This document shows, piece after piece, positions 6,689 through 13,284 of a stretch of DNA of 17,985 nt. This DNA comes from Chloroflexota bacterium (GTDB lineage: Bacteria > Chloroflexota > Dormibacteria > Dormibacterales > Dormibacteraceae). Below the pieces are notes generated by a model. The model saw only the letters and a list, made by a program, of their open reading frames with translations. It was not told where the DNA came from and searched no databases. The DNA is taken from assembly GCA_005880175.1 (NCBI GenBank), contig VBJR01000151.1, positions 1 through 17,985 on the forward strand, given 5' to 3'. Numbering within the stretch: the first letter of the stretch is position 1; the number at the start of each line of letters is the position of its first letter. The translations under genes were made by a program, and so were the position numbers.

Positions 6689-7159
6689 TCAGGCCGGATG
6701 GTTGGCCGCGAGCTCCGACAGGCGGGCCGCCACGCCCGCCACGAAGTCCTCGGTCGTCGCGCTGGCCACGTTGTGCAGCGCTACGTCGTCCAGCTCCCGG
6801 CCGAGGCCGCCCATCGGCGGCCGGTACGTCGCCCCGATCCAGAGGATCGACGAGTGGGGCCCGAGCGGCTGGACCGTGAGCTTGCCGTCGAGGACCGGGA
6901 ACAGGCCGCCGGGCCCGGTGGCGCGCCACGCGACGGGCACGACCAGCCAGTCGCCAGGCGCCTCCGGCGCGCCCACGGTCAGCTCGACCTCCTTGCTGAT
7001 CCTGCCGGCCGCGGCCTTGAAGCCGACGCGGACGCGGTAGCGGCGCTCCTCGCTGGCGTCGACGACGGACGCCGGGAGCCAGCGCTCCGGCGGCCCGAGC
7101 AGCTGCCGGCGCACCTCGCGCGCCGGCTGGTCGATCGGCACGTCATGCCTGATGTACAT
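6689..7159 (-). CDS. START/SRPBCC-like protein (156 aa)
   Basis: This 156-residue soluble protein has the length and strand/helix rhythm of SRPBCC (START/polyketide-cyclase-like) ligand-binding proteins. There is an N-terminal strand and helix (IRHDVPIDQPAREVRRQL), a series of beta-strands (RYRVRVGF, VELTVG, WLVVPVAWRA, GKLTVQPLG) and a long C-terminal helix (FVAGVAARLSELA). No catalytic motif is seen. In this fold the helix and sheet enclose a hydrophobic cavity; the ligand is unknown. The start ATG at 7159 has only a weak ribosome-binding site. A DosR-like dyad lies 35 bases upstream. It is divergent from the ArsR-like regulator at 7283. Confidence 0.75.
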   Translation of the reverse strand: MYIRHDVPIDQPAREVRRQLLGPPERWLPASVVDASEERRYRVRVGFKAAAGRISKEVELTVGAPEAPGDWLVVPVAWRATGPGGLFPVLDGKLTVQPLGPHSSILWIGATYRPPMGGLGRELDDVALHNVASATTEDFVAGVAARLSELAANHPA

Positions 7160-7194
7160 ACCCGCAGCATCGGCGGGAGCGGGCGGCCCGCCGA

Positions 7195-7208
7195 GGGCCG
7201 TTGGCCCC
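7195..7208. promoter_or_regulatory. DosR/DevR-like box (exact dyad)
   Basis: GGGCC-GTTG-GCCCC fits GGGNC-N4-GNCCC exactly. It lies 35 bases upstream of the minus-strand start at 7159 and 74 bases upstream of the divergent start at 7283. Assigned by pattern and by similarity to the other boxes in this window. Confidence 0.4.
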
Positions 7209-7248
7209 CCCGCAGCCGGCCTGGTCGGCCCTGGGCACGCCACCTCTA

Positions 7249-7282
7249 TTCTGTTTTTCCGGAATTCCGATATTATCGCGTC
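7249..7282 (+). promoter_or_regulatory. AT-rich leaderless promoter with palindromic operator
   Basis: This is the most AT-rich stretch of the window. A -10 hexamer TATTAT at 7271-7276 ends six bases before the ATG at 7283. A possible -35 (TTCTGT, 7249-7254) is 16 bases upstream of it. Between them is the perfect palindrome CGGAATTCCG (7260-7269), placed where a dimeric repressor would block RNA polymerase. As no Shine-Dalgarno is present, the mRNA is probably leaderless. Autoregulation by the ArsR-like product is an inference. Confidence 0.55.
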
Positions 7283-7816
7283 ATGAGCGGCGAAGGCGAG
7301 CGCCTGGAGGACCTTGAGCGGCTGATGAAGGCCATGCTCGGCCGCCTGGAGGCGCTGGAGGGCGAGGCCGCCGGTCCGGGGGCGGGCGGAACGGCCGGGG
7401 ACCGGGCTCCGGACGAGGCGGTCGAGGGGACGCTGGCGTTCTCGGGCTCGATTCGACTCGGTCAACGACGCTTCAGGGTCCAGCAGCGCGTCGATCTGCT
7501 CGATGCCCTCGAGGCCGACCCGGCGCTCGTTGCCCGGATGTTCGCCGCGCTCGGCAGCCCGTTCCGGGTTCGGCTGCTGCGCCTCCTGCTCGACGGCCCG
7601 CGCACCAGCCAGGAGCTGCAGAACGACCTCGAGGTCGGCGCCGCGGGCCAGCTCTACCACCACCTCAAGGAGCTGCTGGCCGCCGGCCTCGTCGCGCAGC
7701 GACGGCGCAGCGTCTACGCGATCAGGGAAGAGATCGTGATGCCGTTGTGCCTGGCCTTCGTCGTCGCGCCGCGTCTCGCGTCAGGTCAGGCCAGGGAGGA
7801 AGCCCAGGAGACATGA
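7283..7816 (+). CDS. ArsR-like winged-helix transcriptional regulator (177 aa)
   Basis: This 177-residue regulator has an N-terminal charged helix (ERLEDLERLMKAMLGRLEALEG) likely to be a short coiled coil. A Gly/Ala-rich linker follows, then a winged helix-turn-helix at about residues 88-150 (ALGSPFRVRLLRLLLDGPRT-SQELQ, then GQLYHHLKELLAAGLV and a wing with RRRSVYAI). The helix-turn-helix is of ArsR type. No metal-binding Cys cluster is seen, so it probably senses something else. The stop overlaps the next gene by 4 bases (ATGA), so it is co-transcribed with the CPBP protease and may control it. Start ATG 7283 fits a leaderless promoter. Confidence 0.85.
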   Translation: MSGEGERLEDLERLMKAMLGRLEALEGEAAGPGAGGTAGDRAPDEAVEGTLAFSGSIRLGQRRFRVQQRVDLLDALEADPALVARMFAALGSPFRVRLLRLLLDGPRTSQELQNDLEVGAAGQLYHHLKELLAAGLVAQRRRSVYAIREEIVMPLCLAFVVAPRLASGQAREEAQET

Positions 7817-8721
7817 CACAGGCCCAGGCACTCGGCCGCTGGACCTCCTGGACGTCGGGACCGGCCGTCGGTGCACGCTCGCGGCCCGTCCGGTTCCTCG
7901 TCGCGGCGGGCGTGGTCGCCGTCTGGTGGACACTGGGGCGGCCGCTGCTCGATCTCAGCCCGCAGGCGTTCCTGCTGCTCGGCGTCCCCATCCTGCTCGT
8001 CTTCCAGATGGGCATTCACCGGCGGCCGATTCGGACGCTGTGGGTCCGGTCGGGGCCAGCCCTTCGACTGGACGCCTGGCTCGTCGCCATCTGGATCCTG
8101 CTCTCCATCTTCCCCGCCTACGCGACCGCGACGGAGCTCGCCCACTCGCAGTGGTCGAGGGCCGCCGAGTTCGGGGTCGCCATCGTGGGCGCGTTCGGAA
8201 TGGCCTACGCGATCCGGTCCATGCGGGCGAGAACATGGCAGCAGCTCGGCCTGTGCGTCCTGAGTGTGGGCATCGTCGGCCTGGGCCCGCAGTTCGTGAG
8301 CTTGCTCCTGCCCCACGTCGTCCACATCCGCACCGCTCATCCTCTGGCGACGGCACCGGGACCCGTGTCGAGCATCCAGATCGCCGTGGAGTGGCTCCTC
8401 ATCTCGCCCGTGGGCTTCGTCGTCGAGGAGGTCTTCTTCCGCGGCGGCCTGGACACCTATCTGCACGCGGGAGAGAAGGGGTTCGGCTGGCCGTCCGCCG
8501 TCTTCGTCTCGGCGTTGTGGGGGCTGTGGCACCTGAACGTCCAGGACCTGCACTCGGCACGCCTGCTCACCACGATCGCGAGCCTGCTGGTGAGCCAGGT
8601 CCTGATCGGCGTGCTGCTCTCGTTCTGGTGGCGGAAGAGCGGCAACCTGCTCCTCAGCGACACCGCGCACGGGCTGCTGGAGGCGGTCCGGAACGCCCTG
8701 CTCGGCGCCGGTCTGCTCTGA
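7813..8721 (+). CDS. CPBP-family intramembrane protease (302 aa)
   Basis: This is a 302-residue polytopic membrane protein with about 7-8 helices. It has the CPBP (Abi/CAAX-protease-like) signature: EExxxR at Glu205-Glu206-Arg210 (EEVFFRGGLDTYL), then SALWGLWHL with the second-motif His, then DTAHGLLEAVRN with the third-motif His. These residues bind the metal of an intramembrane endopeptidase. Family roles include processing of prenylated or membrane proteins and self-immunity to peptide bacteriocins; the substrate here is unknown. The start overlaps the regulator stop (ATGA), with AGGAG just upstream. Being so closely coupled to an ArsR-like gene suggests stimulus-controlled expression. Confidence 0.88.
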   Translation: MTQAQALGRWTSWTSGPAVGARSRPVRFLVAAGVVAVWWTLGRPLLDLSPQAFLLLGVPILLVFQMGIHRRPIRTLWVRSGPALRLDAWLVAIWILLSIFPAYATATELAHSQWSRAAEFGVAIVGAFGMAYAIRSMRARTWQQLGLCVLSVGIVGLGPQFVSLLLPHVVHIRTAHPLATAPGPVSSIQIAVEWLLISPVGFVVEEVFFRGGLDTYLHAGEKGFGWPSAVFVSALWGLWHLNVQDLHSARLLTTIASLLVSQVLIGVLLSFWWRKSGNLLLSDTAHGLLEAVRNALLGAGLL

Positions 8722-8844
8722 CCGGGGATGCGTGGGTCAGCGAGTCGACGGCACCTTCGTGTGAGCAGCCGTCGCACCTCACGTCGCATGCCGCTCATCG
8801 CCTGCGACCCTCTGCACCAGGCGGAGCGGCGACCGGTCTGACGC

Positions 8845-8858
8845 GGGTCACATGTCCG
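8845..8858. promoter_or_regulatory. DosR/DevR-like box (one mismatch)
   Basis: GGGTC-ACAT-GTCCG matches GGGNC-N4-GNCCC except the last base. It lies 107 bases upstream of the start at 8966, in the same intergenic region as the box at 8899. Weak on its own. Confidence 0.27.
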
Positions 8859-8898
8859 TGGACACACGGTAGCACCGGCCGAGAGCCGGTCCTCCGGC

Positions 8899-8940
8899 GG
8901 GCCCTTCGACCCTGGCGGTCCCGTCCCCGACGTTCGACCC
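8899..8940. promoter_or_regulatory. DosR/DevR-like box plus degenerate copy
   Basis: GGGCC-CTTC-GACCC (8899-8912) fits GGGNC-N4-GNCCC exactly and ends 53 bases before the ATG at 8966. A second copy, CCGAC-GTTC-GACCC (8927-8940), keeps the right arm only. Together they give a direct repeat TTCGACCCT with a 28-base period (8905 and 8933). This may be the operator region of the PLDc_N-ABC operon. Confidence 0.38.
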
Positions 8941-8965
8941 TTGCGGAGAGGAGGATCGCAACGAT

Positions 8966-9166
8966 ATGAGCAGCGGACAGCTGATCGCCTTGACCCTGCC
9001 GCTGGTGGCCGTCCAGCTGGGCCTCATGATCCTGGCTCTGCGCGACCTCCTCCGGCCGGAACGCCGCGTGGTCGGCGGCAGCAAGCTGGTCTGGGGCGCG
9101 GTGATCGTGCTCGGCGAGATGGTGGGACCGATCGCGTACCTGCTGTTCGGGCGCCGGGACGCATGA
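8966..9166 (+). CDS. PLDc_N-domain small membrane protein (66 aa), YxlE-like
   Basis: This 66-residue protein has two membrane helices, LIALTLPLVAVQLGLMILAL and LVWGAVIVLGEMVGPIAYLLF. The inter-helix signature LRDLLRPERRVVGGSKL and the ending GPIAYLLFGRRDA are typical of the phospholipase D N-terminal (PLDc_N) domain found as a stand-alone small protein. No phospholipase active site is present. In Bacillus the stand-alone protein YxlE sits directly before an ABC ATPase (YxlF) and a permease (YxlG), the same order as here, and affects sigma-Y activity. GAGGAGG is 11 bases upstream of the ATG. The stop overlaps the ATPase start (ATGA). Confidence 0.85.
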   Translation: MSSGQLIALTLPLVAVQLGLMILALRDLLRPERRVVGGSKLVWGAVIVLGEMVGPIAYLLFGRRDA

Positions 9167-10159
9167 CGGTCGCGGCCCCCGTCCAACTGGAGCCGAGCGC
9201 GCCCCCCGCGGCGCCGGCGATCGTCTGCCGCGGGCTGACCAAGTCCTACGGCGGGCTGCGGGCCCTGCGCTCGCTCGACCTGGAAGTGCCCACCGGCTTC
9301 CGTCTTCGGGCTCCTGGGCCCGAACGGCGCCGGCAAGACGACCCTGCTCCACCTGCTGACCGGTCTCCGCCGGCCGACAGCCGGCGAGGCGCTGATCGAC
9401 GGCGTCCCGCTCGGCCGGCCAGGGCCGGCGGCCCGGTCGGTCGGCTACCTCGACCAGGACCCTCGGTACTACGGCTGGATGACGGGCGCCGAGCTGCTCA
9501 GCTTCGCGGGCAGCCTCTGCGGCCTGCGCGGCCGTGAGCTGGCGAGGGCCGTCGAGCGCGCGGCCGAGCAGGCGGGGATCACCGAGTTCATGGGCCGCCG
9601 GCTGGCCGGCTATTCCGGCGGCATGCAGCAGCGGCTGGGGATCGCCCAGGCGATCGTGCACCGCCCGAGCGTGCTGCTGCTCGACGAGCCGGTCAGCTCC
9701 CTGGACCCGGAGGGCCGGCGTGACGTGCTGGACGTGATCGCGCGGCTCCGGGGCAGCGCGACCGTGGTCGTCTCCACGCACATCCTGGCCGACGTGGAGC
9801 GCGTCTGCGACCGGGTGGCCATCCTGGATCACGGCCGGCTGCTGGCGGAGTCCGAGATCGATGTGCTGCTGGATCGTCACGCGGCACCGGCCTACGAGGT
9901 CGAGCTGCGCCACGCCGGCCCGGACCTGCAGCGGGCGCTCCTCCGGCGGCTGGCGCAGCTGCCCTGGGTGGCGGGCGTGGAGGGCACCGACGGGCGCATC
10001 CGGGTGCGGACCGCGGATCCCGATGCCGCGGGTCGGGAGCTCGTGCGTGAGCTGGCCGCCGCCGGCGCCGGCGTGGACAGGCTGCAGCGGGTGCGACCTT
10101 CGCTCGAGGAGGTCTTCCTCTCGATCGTCGAGGGCCGCCCGGAGGTGGACGTGAGATGA
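9163..10159 (+). pseudogene. ABC transporter ATP-binding protein with one-base frameshift
   Basis: The gene starts at ATG 9163 (4-base overlap with the PLDc_N gene). It encodes IVCRGLTKSYGGLRALRSLDLEVPTG in one frame, then shifts. Removing one T at 9298/9299 gives an uninterrupted 331-residue ATPase: Walker A GPNGAGKTT, Q-loop (YLDQDP), signature YSGGMQQRL, Walker B VLLLDEPVSSLDPEG and H-loop VVVSTHIL. A C-terminal domain as in NatA/CcmA-like exporter ATPases follows. As written, the downstream frame begins only after Walker A, so no active ATPase could be made. It pairs with the permease at 10156 (overlap ATGA). A sequencing insertion or a real mutation are both possible; all other motifs are intact. 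Confidence 0.88.
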
Positions 10160-10915
10160 GGGCGCTGGCCATCCTGCTCCGGAAGGAGCTCGTCGAGCAG
10201 TGGCGGACGATGCGGCTGCCGAGCGCGATCGCCCTCTTCCTCTTCGTCGGCATCTCGTCGCCGCTCCTCGCCCGCTTCACGCCCCAGATCATCCAGGCCG
10301 TGGCCGGCGCCCACCTGGCCGGGCTGGTGCCGCCGCCTCAGGTCGGGGACGCGGTGGCCCAGTTCGTGAAAAACATGGGCCAGTTCGGCGCGCTGATGGC
10401 CATCGTGCTGGCGATGGGGAGCGTGGCGGTCGAGAAGGAGCGGGGAACCGCGGCGTTCGTGCTCAGCAAGCCCGTGGGCCGCGTCCAGTTCCTGGCCGCC
10501 AAGCTGCTGGCGCTGACCGCGACCCTGGCCGCCGGCGTCCTCGCGGCCGGCCTGGCCACGTACCTGTACACCGGCATCCTCTTCGCCTGGCTGCGGCCGG
10601 GCTTCCTCGTCACCGCCGCCCTGACGCTGGTGGCTCTGACGGTGTTCGCGACGTTCACGTTCGCGGCCAGCACCCTGACGGGTTCGACGGCGGCCGCCGC
10701 CGGCTCGGGCTTCGTGGCCCTGGTCGTCGCCGGCGCCGTCTCGGTGTTTCCCCACGTGGGGGGCGTACAGCCCGTTCGGGATGGTCGCGCAGGCGCAGCA
10801 GATGGCGCTGGGCTCGCCGCCCGGCCCGGTCCTGGGGCCGCTGGCCGTCCAGGTGGCGATCGTGGCCGTCCTGGTCGCGGCCACGATGGCCGCGTTCAGG
10901 CGCCAGGAGCTCTGA
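10156..10915 (+). pseudogene. ABC-2 type permease with one-base frameshift (G6 run)
   Basis: This is a membrane permease of the ABC-2 type: an N-terminal ILLRKELVEQWRTMRLP stretch, a first membrane helix, then the typical cytoplasmic segment (VAVEKERGTAAFVLSKPVGR) and four more hydrophobic helices. The frame breaks at a run of six G at 10758-10763. With five G it reads on as HVGAYSPFGMVAQAQQMALG, a last membrane helix (VQVAIVAVLVAATMAAF) and RRQEL, ending at TGA 10913-10915 for 252 residues. As written, the tail is nonsense that runs on to 10992. It overlaps the ATPase stop by 4 bases. Function: the membrane half of an exporter with unknown cargo. Confidence 0.87.
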
Positions 10916-10933
10916 TGCCTCGAAGGAGGGGCT

Positions 10934-11836
10934 ATGGCAACGTTCACTTCACGTTCGTTCGGGCTCTCCGTCCGCATCGGGAGCGGCGCTGATGCGGGCG
11001 CCGGCCTCACGAGGGCAACCTACTGGCTGTCGGGCGCTCTGGCCCTGGTCACGGCCGCGGCCACTGGCGCGACCGCCTTCGTCCCGGGGGTGCTGCGAGG
11101 GCTGCCCGCGATGAACGGCTCGGCCAGGGGGACCGCGCTGGTCCTTCTGCTGGTCACCGCCCCGGTCCTCGTGGTCGCGATGCTGTTCGCGGCGCGCGGC
11201 TCCATCGCGGCCGTGCTGGCCTGGATCGGCGCCCTCGCCCACGTCCTCTACAACTCGGTGCTGTTCCTGTTCGCGACGCCCTTCAACAGCCTCTTCCCGC
11301 TCTACGTCGCCATGTTCTCGCTGGCGCTGTTCTCGGTCCTGCTGGTCGTCCGGCAGGTCGACGTGGAGGACCTGCGGGCCCGCTTCTCGGCCGGGCTCCC
11401 GGTCCGGGCCATCGCCGTCTACATCCTGCTGATCGTCGGGCTCAACGCGGCCGCCTGGCTGAAGGGCGTCATCCCGGGCCTGTTCAGCAGCGGTGCGCCC
11501 GCCTTCCTCGACGGCACCGGCCTGACCACCAGCCCGATCTATGTCCAGGACCTCGCGTTCTGGCTGCCCCTCATGGCGCTGGCCGCGGTCTGGCTCTGGC
11601 GGCGACTGGCCCGCGGCTATCTCGTGGTGGGAGCGATGCTCGTCATGTGGACCATCGAGAGCCTGACCGTCGCCGCCGACCAGTGGCTGGGCCACGTCGC
11701 GGATCCCTCGTCGCCGGCCATCGCCGTGTTCATGGTCCCGGTGTTCGTGGTGCTCGCCGGCGTCGGCCTGGTGCCGCTGTTCGTCTACTTCCGCGACCTG
11801 GCCGGCTGGCCGGGGCGCCCCGGCGGCGAGCGATGA
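10934..11836 (+). CDS. Polytopic membrane protein (300 aa), unknown function
   Basis: I do not recognise a named family. The 300-residue protein has about eight membrane helices, for example YWLSGALALVTAAATGATAF, GTALVLLLVTAPVLVVAMLF, VRAIAVYILLIVGLNAAAWL and AIAVFMVPVFVVLAGVGLVP. A periplasmic-side loop sits between helices 5 and 6 (FSSGAPAFLDGTGLTTSPIY). No transporter or enzyme motif is visible. The start ATG at 10934 has AAGGAGGGG a few bases upstream, chosen over an out-of-frame ATG overlapping the permease stop. It is 18 bases after the permease and is likely the last gene of that operon, perhaps an accessory membrane subunit. Confidence 0.82.
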   Translation: MATFTSRSFGLSVRIGSGADAGAGLTRATYWLSGALALVTAAATGATAFVPGVLRGLPAMNGSARGTALVLLLVTAPVLVVAMLFAARGSIAAVLAWIGALAHVLYNSVLFLFATPFNSLFPLYVAMFSLALFSVLLVVRQVDVEDLRARFSAGLPVRAIAVYILLIVGLNAAAWLKGVIPGLFSSGAPAFLDGTGLTTSPIYVQDLAFWLPLMALAAVWLWRRLARGYLVVGAMLVMWTIESLTVAADQWLGHVADPSSPAIAVFMVPVFVVLAGVGLVPLFVYFRDLAGWPGRPGGER

Positions 11837-11901
11837 GCGCGACACTGGCTTCGGTGACCTGGCTCGGACGGTCGGAGCTCACGCCGGAGCTGTCGTGTGC
11901 T

Positions 11902-11915
11902 TGCGCAATTGCGCA
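11902..11915. repeat. 14-bp perfect palindrome between convergent operons
   Basis: TGCGCAATTGCGCA is a perfect inverted repeat located 65 bases after the stop at 11836 and 14 bases before the stop of the opposing gene at 11930. It contains an AT core unusual for this GC-rich DNA. Its position suggests a bidirectional terminator element; without a T-tract a protein-binding site is equally possible. Confidence 0.35.
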
Positions 11916-11929
11916 CGTGTTCCTCTCGC

Positions 11930-12673
11930 TCAGCGCTGCAGCCAGCCGGCGTCCTCGTCGAAGAAGAAGGCCTGCCGGTCCTCGGCCGCCATGTGCGAGG
12001 GCACGGCGGCAAGGGCCCTTCCCAGCGATTCGGGCGAGCGAGCGCGGACGACCGCCTTCTGCCTTCGGCCGTCCGGCCTGACGACCACGACCACGAAGTG
12101 GGTGGCCTCGGCCGGGGCCGGCCGAAGGAAGAGCTCCGCCGCCGAGGTGACGTCGTCCATGAGCGGTGCGACCGACTGCGGCGGGCCCGGGGCGTGCAGG
12201 ATCACCAGGACTCTGGGGAGAGAGGGGAGCGAGCACTGGTAGAGCGGTCCGCCGCCAGCGTTGAGCCGCGAGTCCAGCCGCTCGAACGCTTCGTGCAACA
12301 GCCGCCCGGCGAAGTGCTGCGCATCGGCGTACACCAGCCCGGTCGGCTTCGACGAGGTCGTGGCCGGTCGCCGGACGTCGCTGGTGATCAGGAACCCGAA
12401 GATCCGCATGTCCCGTATCCGGGCCCACCGCTCTGCGGGCACCTCCACGGAGACCCAGATGCCCAGGCCGCCGGCCGGCGTCTCTCTGATGGCCGCGTCG
12501 AGGACGCGCACCGGCAGATCGACCGCGGCCGCGCAGGTGGGCGTGACGCCGAGCCCGTTTCGCCGGATATCGTCCATGAAGCTGCGGATGGTGCCGTCCG
12601 TGAGCCTCACCGAGCTGCTCGCCGCGAAGCCGTCGGTGCTCGCGACGAAGCCATCGACGCTGGCGGTCGTCAT
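11930..12673 (-). CDS. RiPP-operon protein of unknown function (247 aa)
   Basis: I do not recognise this protein. It is the last gene of the RiPP operon, 247 residues and soluble. The N-terminus has a near-tandem 7-residue repeat (VDGFVAS, TDGFAAS). A middle region follows with GLGIWVSVEVPAERWARIRD, then RVLVILHAPG and HFVVVVVRPDGRR strands, and the C-terminus is RQAFFFDEDAGWLQR. It contains few Cys and no catalytic motif I can name. The start ATG at 12673 overlaps the stop of the proteasome-like gene (ATGA), with GGAGGG eight bases upstream. Its place in the operon suggests a partner of the proteasome-like protein or a modification enzyme; that is guesswork. Confidence 0.82.
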   Translation of the reverse strand: MTTASVDGFVASTDGFAASSSVRLTDGTIRSFMDDIRRNGLGVTPTCAAAVDLPVRVLDAAIRETPAGGLGIWVSVEVPAERWARIRDMRIFGFLITSDVRRPATTSSKPTGLVYADAQHFAGRLLHEAFERLDSRLNAGGGPLYQCSLPSLPRVLVILHAPGPPQSVAPLMDDVTSAAELFLRPAPAEATHFVVVVVRPDGRRQKAVVRARSPESLGRALAAVPSHMAAEDRQAFFFDEDAGWLQR

Positions 12674-13284
12674 GACGAACGCCCTCCGACGCGCGCTCGT
12701 GACCGTCGGGCCCGTTCGATGAGATCGGAGGGGACTCGGAAGAACCGCTGCCCGGTGCGCCGGTCGTCGATGCCGGCGAGCTCGACGCCGGCGCCCCGGC
12801 GCCCGAGGACGTCCAGGGCGAGCCAGCAGGCGGCATCGAGATCCAGGTCCCCGCTCGCCGCCCCGCTCAGCTCCTCCAGGACGCTCCCGGCGTCCCGTCC
12901 GATCGCGGCGCAGTGGTCGATCGCGATCACCCGCCCGTCGGTGGTGACCTCGTGGAGGTCCGAGGCGCCGGCGACGAGCAGCTGGACGTCGGGGCGTTCC
13001 GGGGACTCGGCGGTCAGGATCGCGAGCACGGTCGCATACGCGAAGGTCAGCGTTCGAGCCGACACGTCGGACCGCTGCGTGTACCGGACCCGGATATCGG
13101 CGATCCGGTCGCCGGCCCGGTAGAAGCGGTCGACCTGCGCCGAGCTCCCGCACGCGCCCACCGCGATGCGCCCGTACAGGGAGTCGAGGCGGCACGAATC
13201 GCCCACCTGGCCGCTCGCGGCCAGCAGGACCCCATGGTCGTACCTGAGCGCCACCACGGCGCCGGCGGCCCGCTCGTCAGTCAC
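12670..13284 (-). CDS. Proteasome-beta-like (Ntn-fold) protein lacking catalytic Thr
   Basis: The 204-residue protein follows the course of a 20S proteasome beta subunit. It has a VVALRYDHGVLLAA strand pair like the beta-subunit TTIVALRY-GGVVMAGD. Next come RIAVGACGSSAQVDRFYRAG (compare the IAGTAG helix region), helix LTFAYATVLAILTA, DVQLLVAGASD, a GRVIAIDHCAAIGRDAGS strand/turn and a C-terminal helix. At the positions of Thr1 and Asp17 it has small non-catalytic residues (AAG, and AAS for AGD). No proteolytic site is evident, so it may be a structural or binding homologue. The start GTG at 13284 overlaps the TfuA stop by 8 bases. The fold assignment comes from motif spacing and needs a structure prediction. 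Confidence 0.65.
   Translation of the reverse strand: MTDERAAGAVVALRYDHGVLLAASGQVGDSCRLDSLYGRIAVGACGSSAQVDRFYRAGDRIADIRVRYTQRSDVSARTLTFAYATVLAILTAESPERPDVQLLVAGASDLHEVTTDGRVIAIDHCAAIGRDAGSVLEELSGAASGDLDLDAACWLALDVLGRRGAGVELAGIDDRRTGQRFFRVPSDLIERARRSRARVGGRSS

Noticed and set aside
9295..10763. Programmed +1 frameshifting in the ABC genes
   Set aside because: The two sites share no slippery sequence or stop codon in a typical frameshift context; a one-base insertion is simpler.
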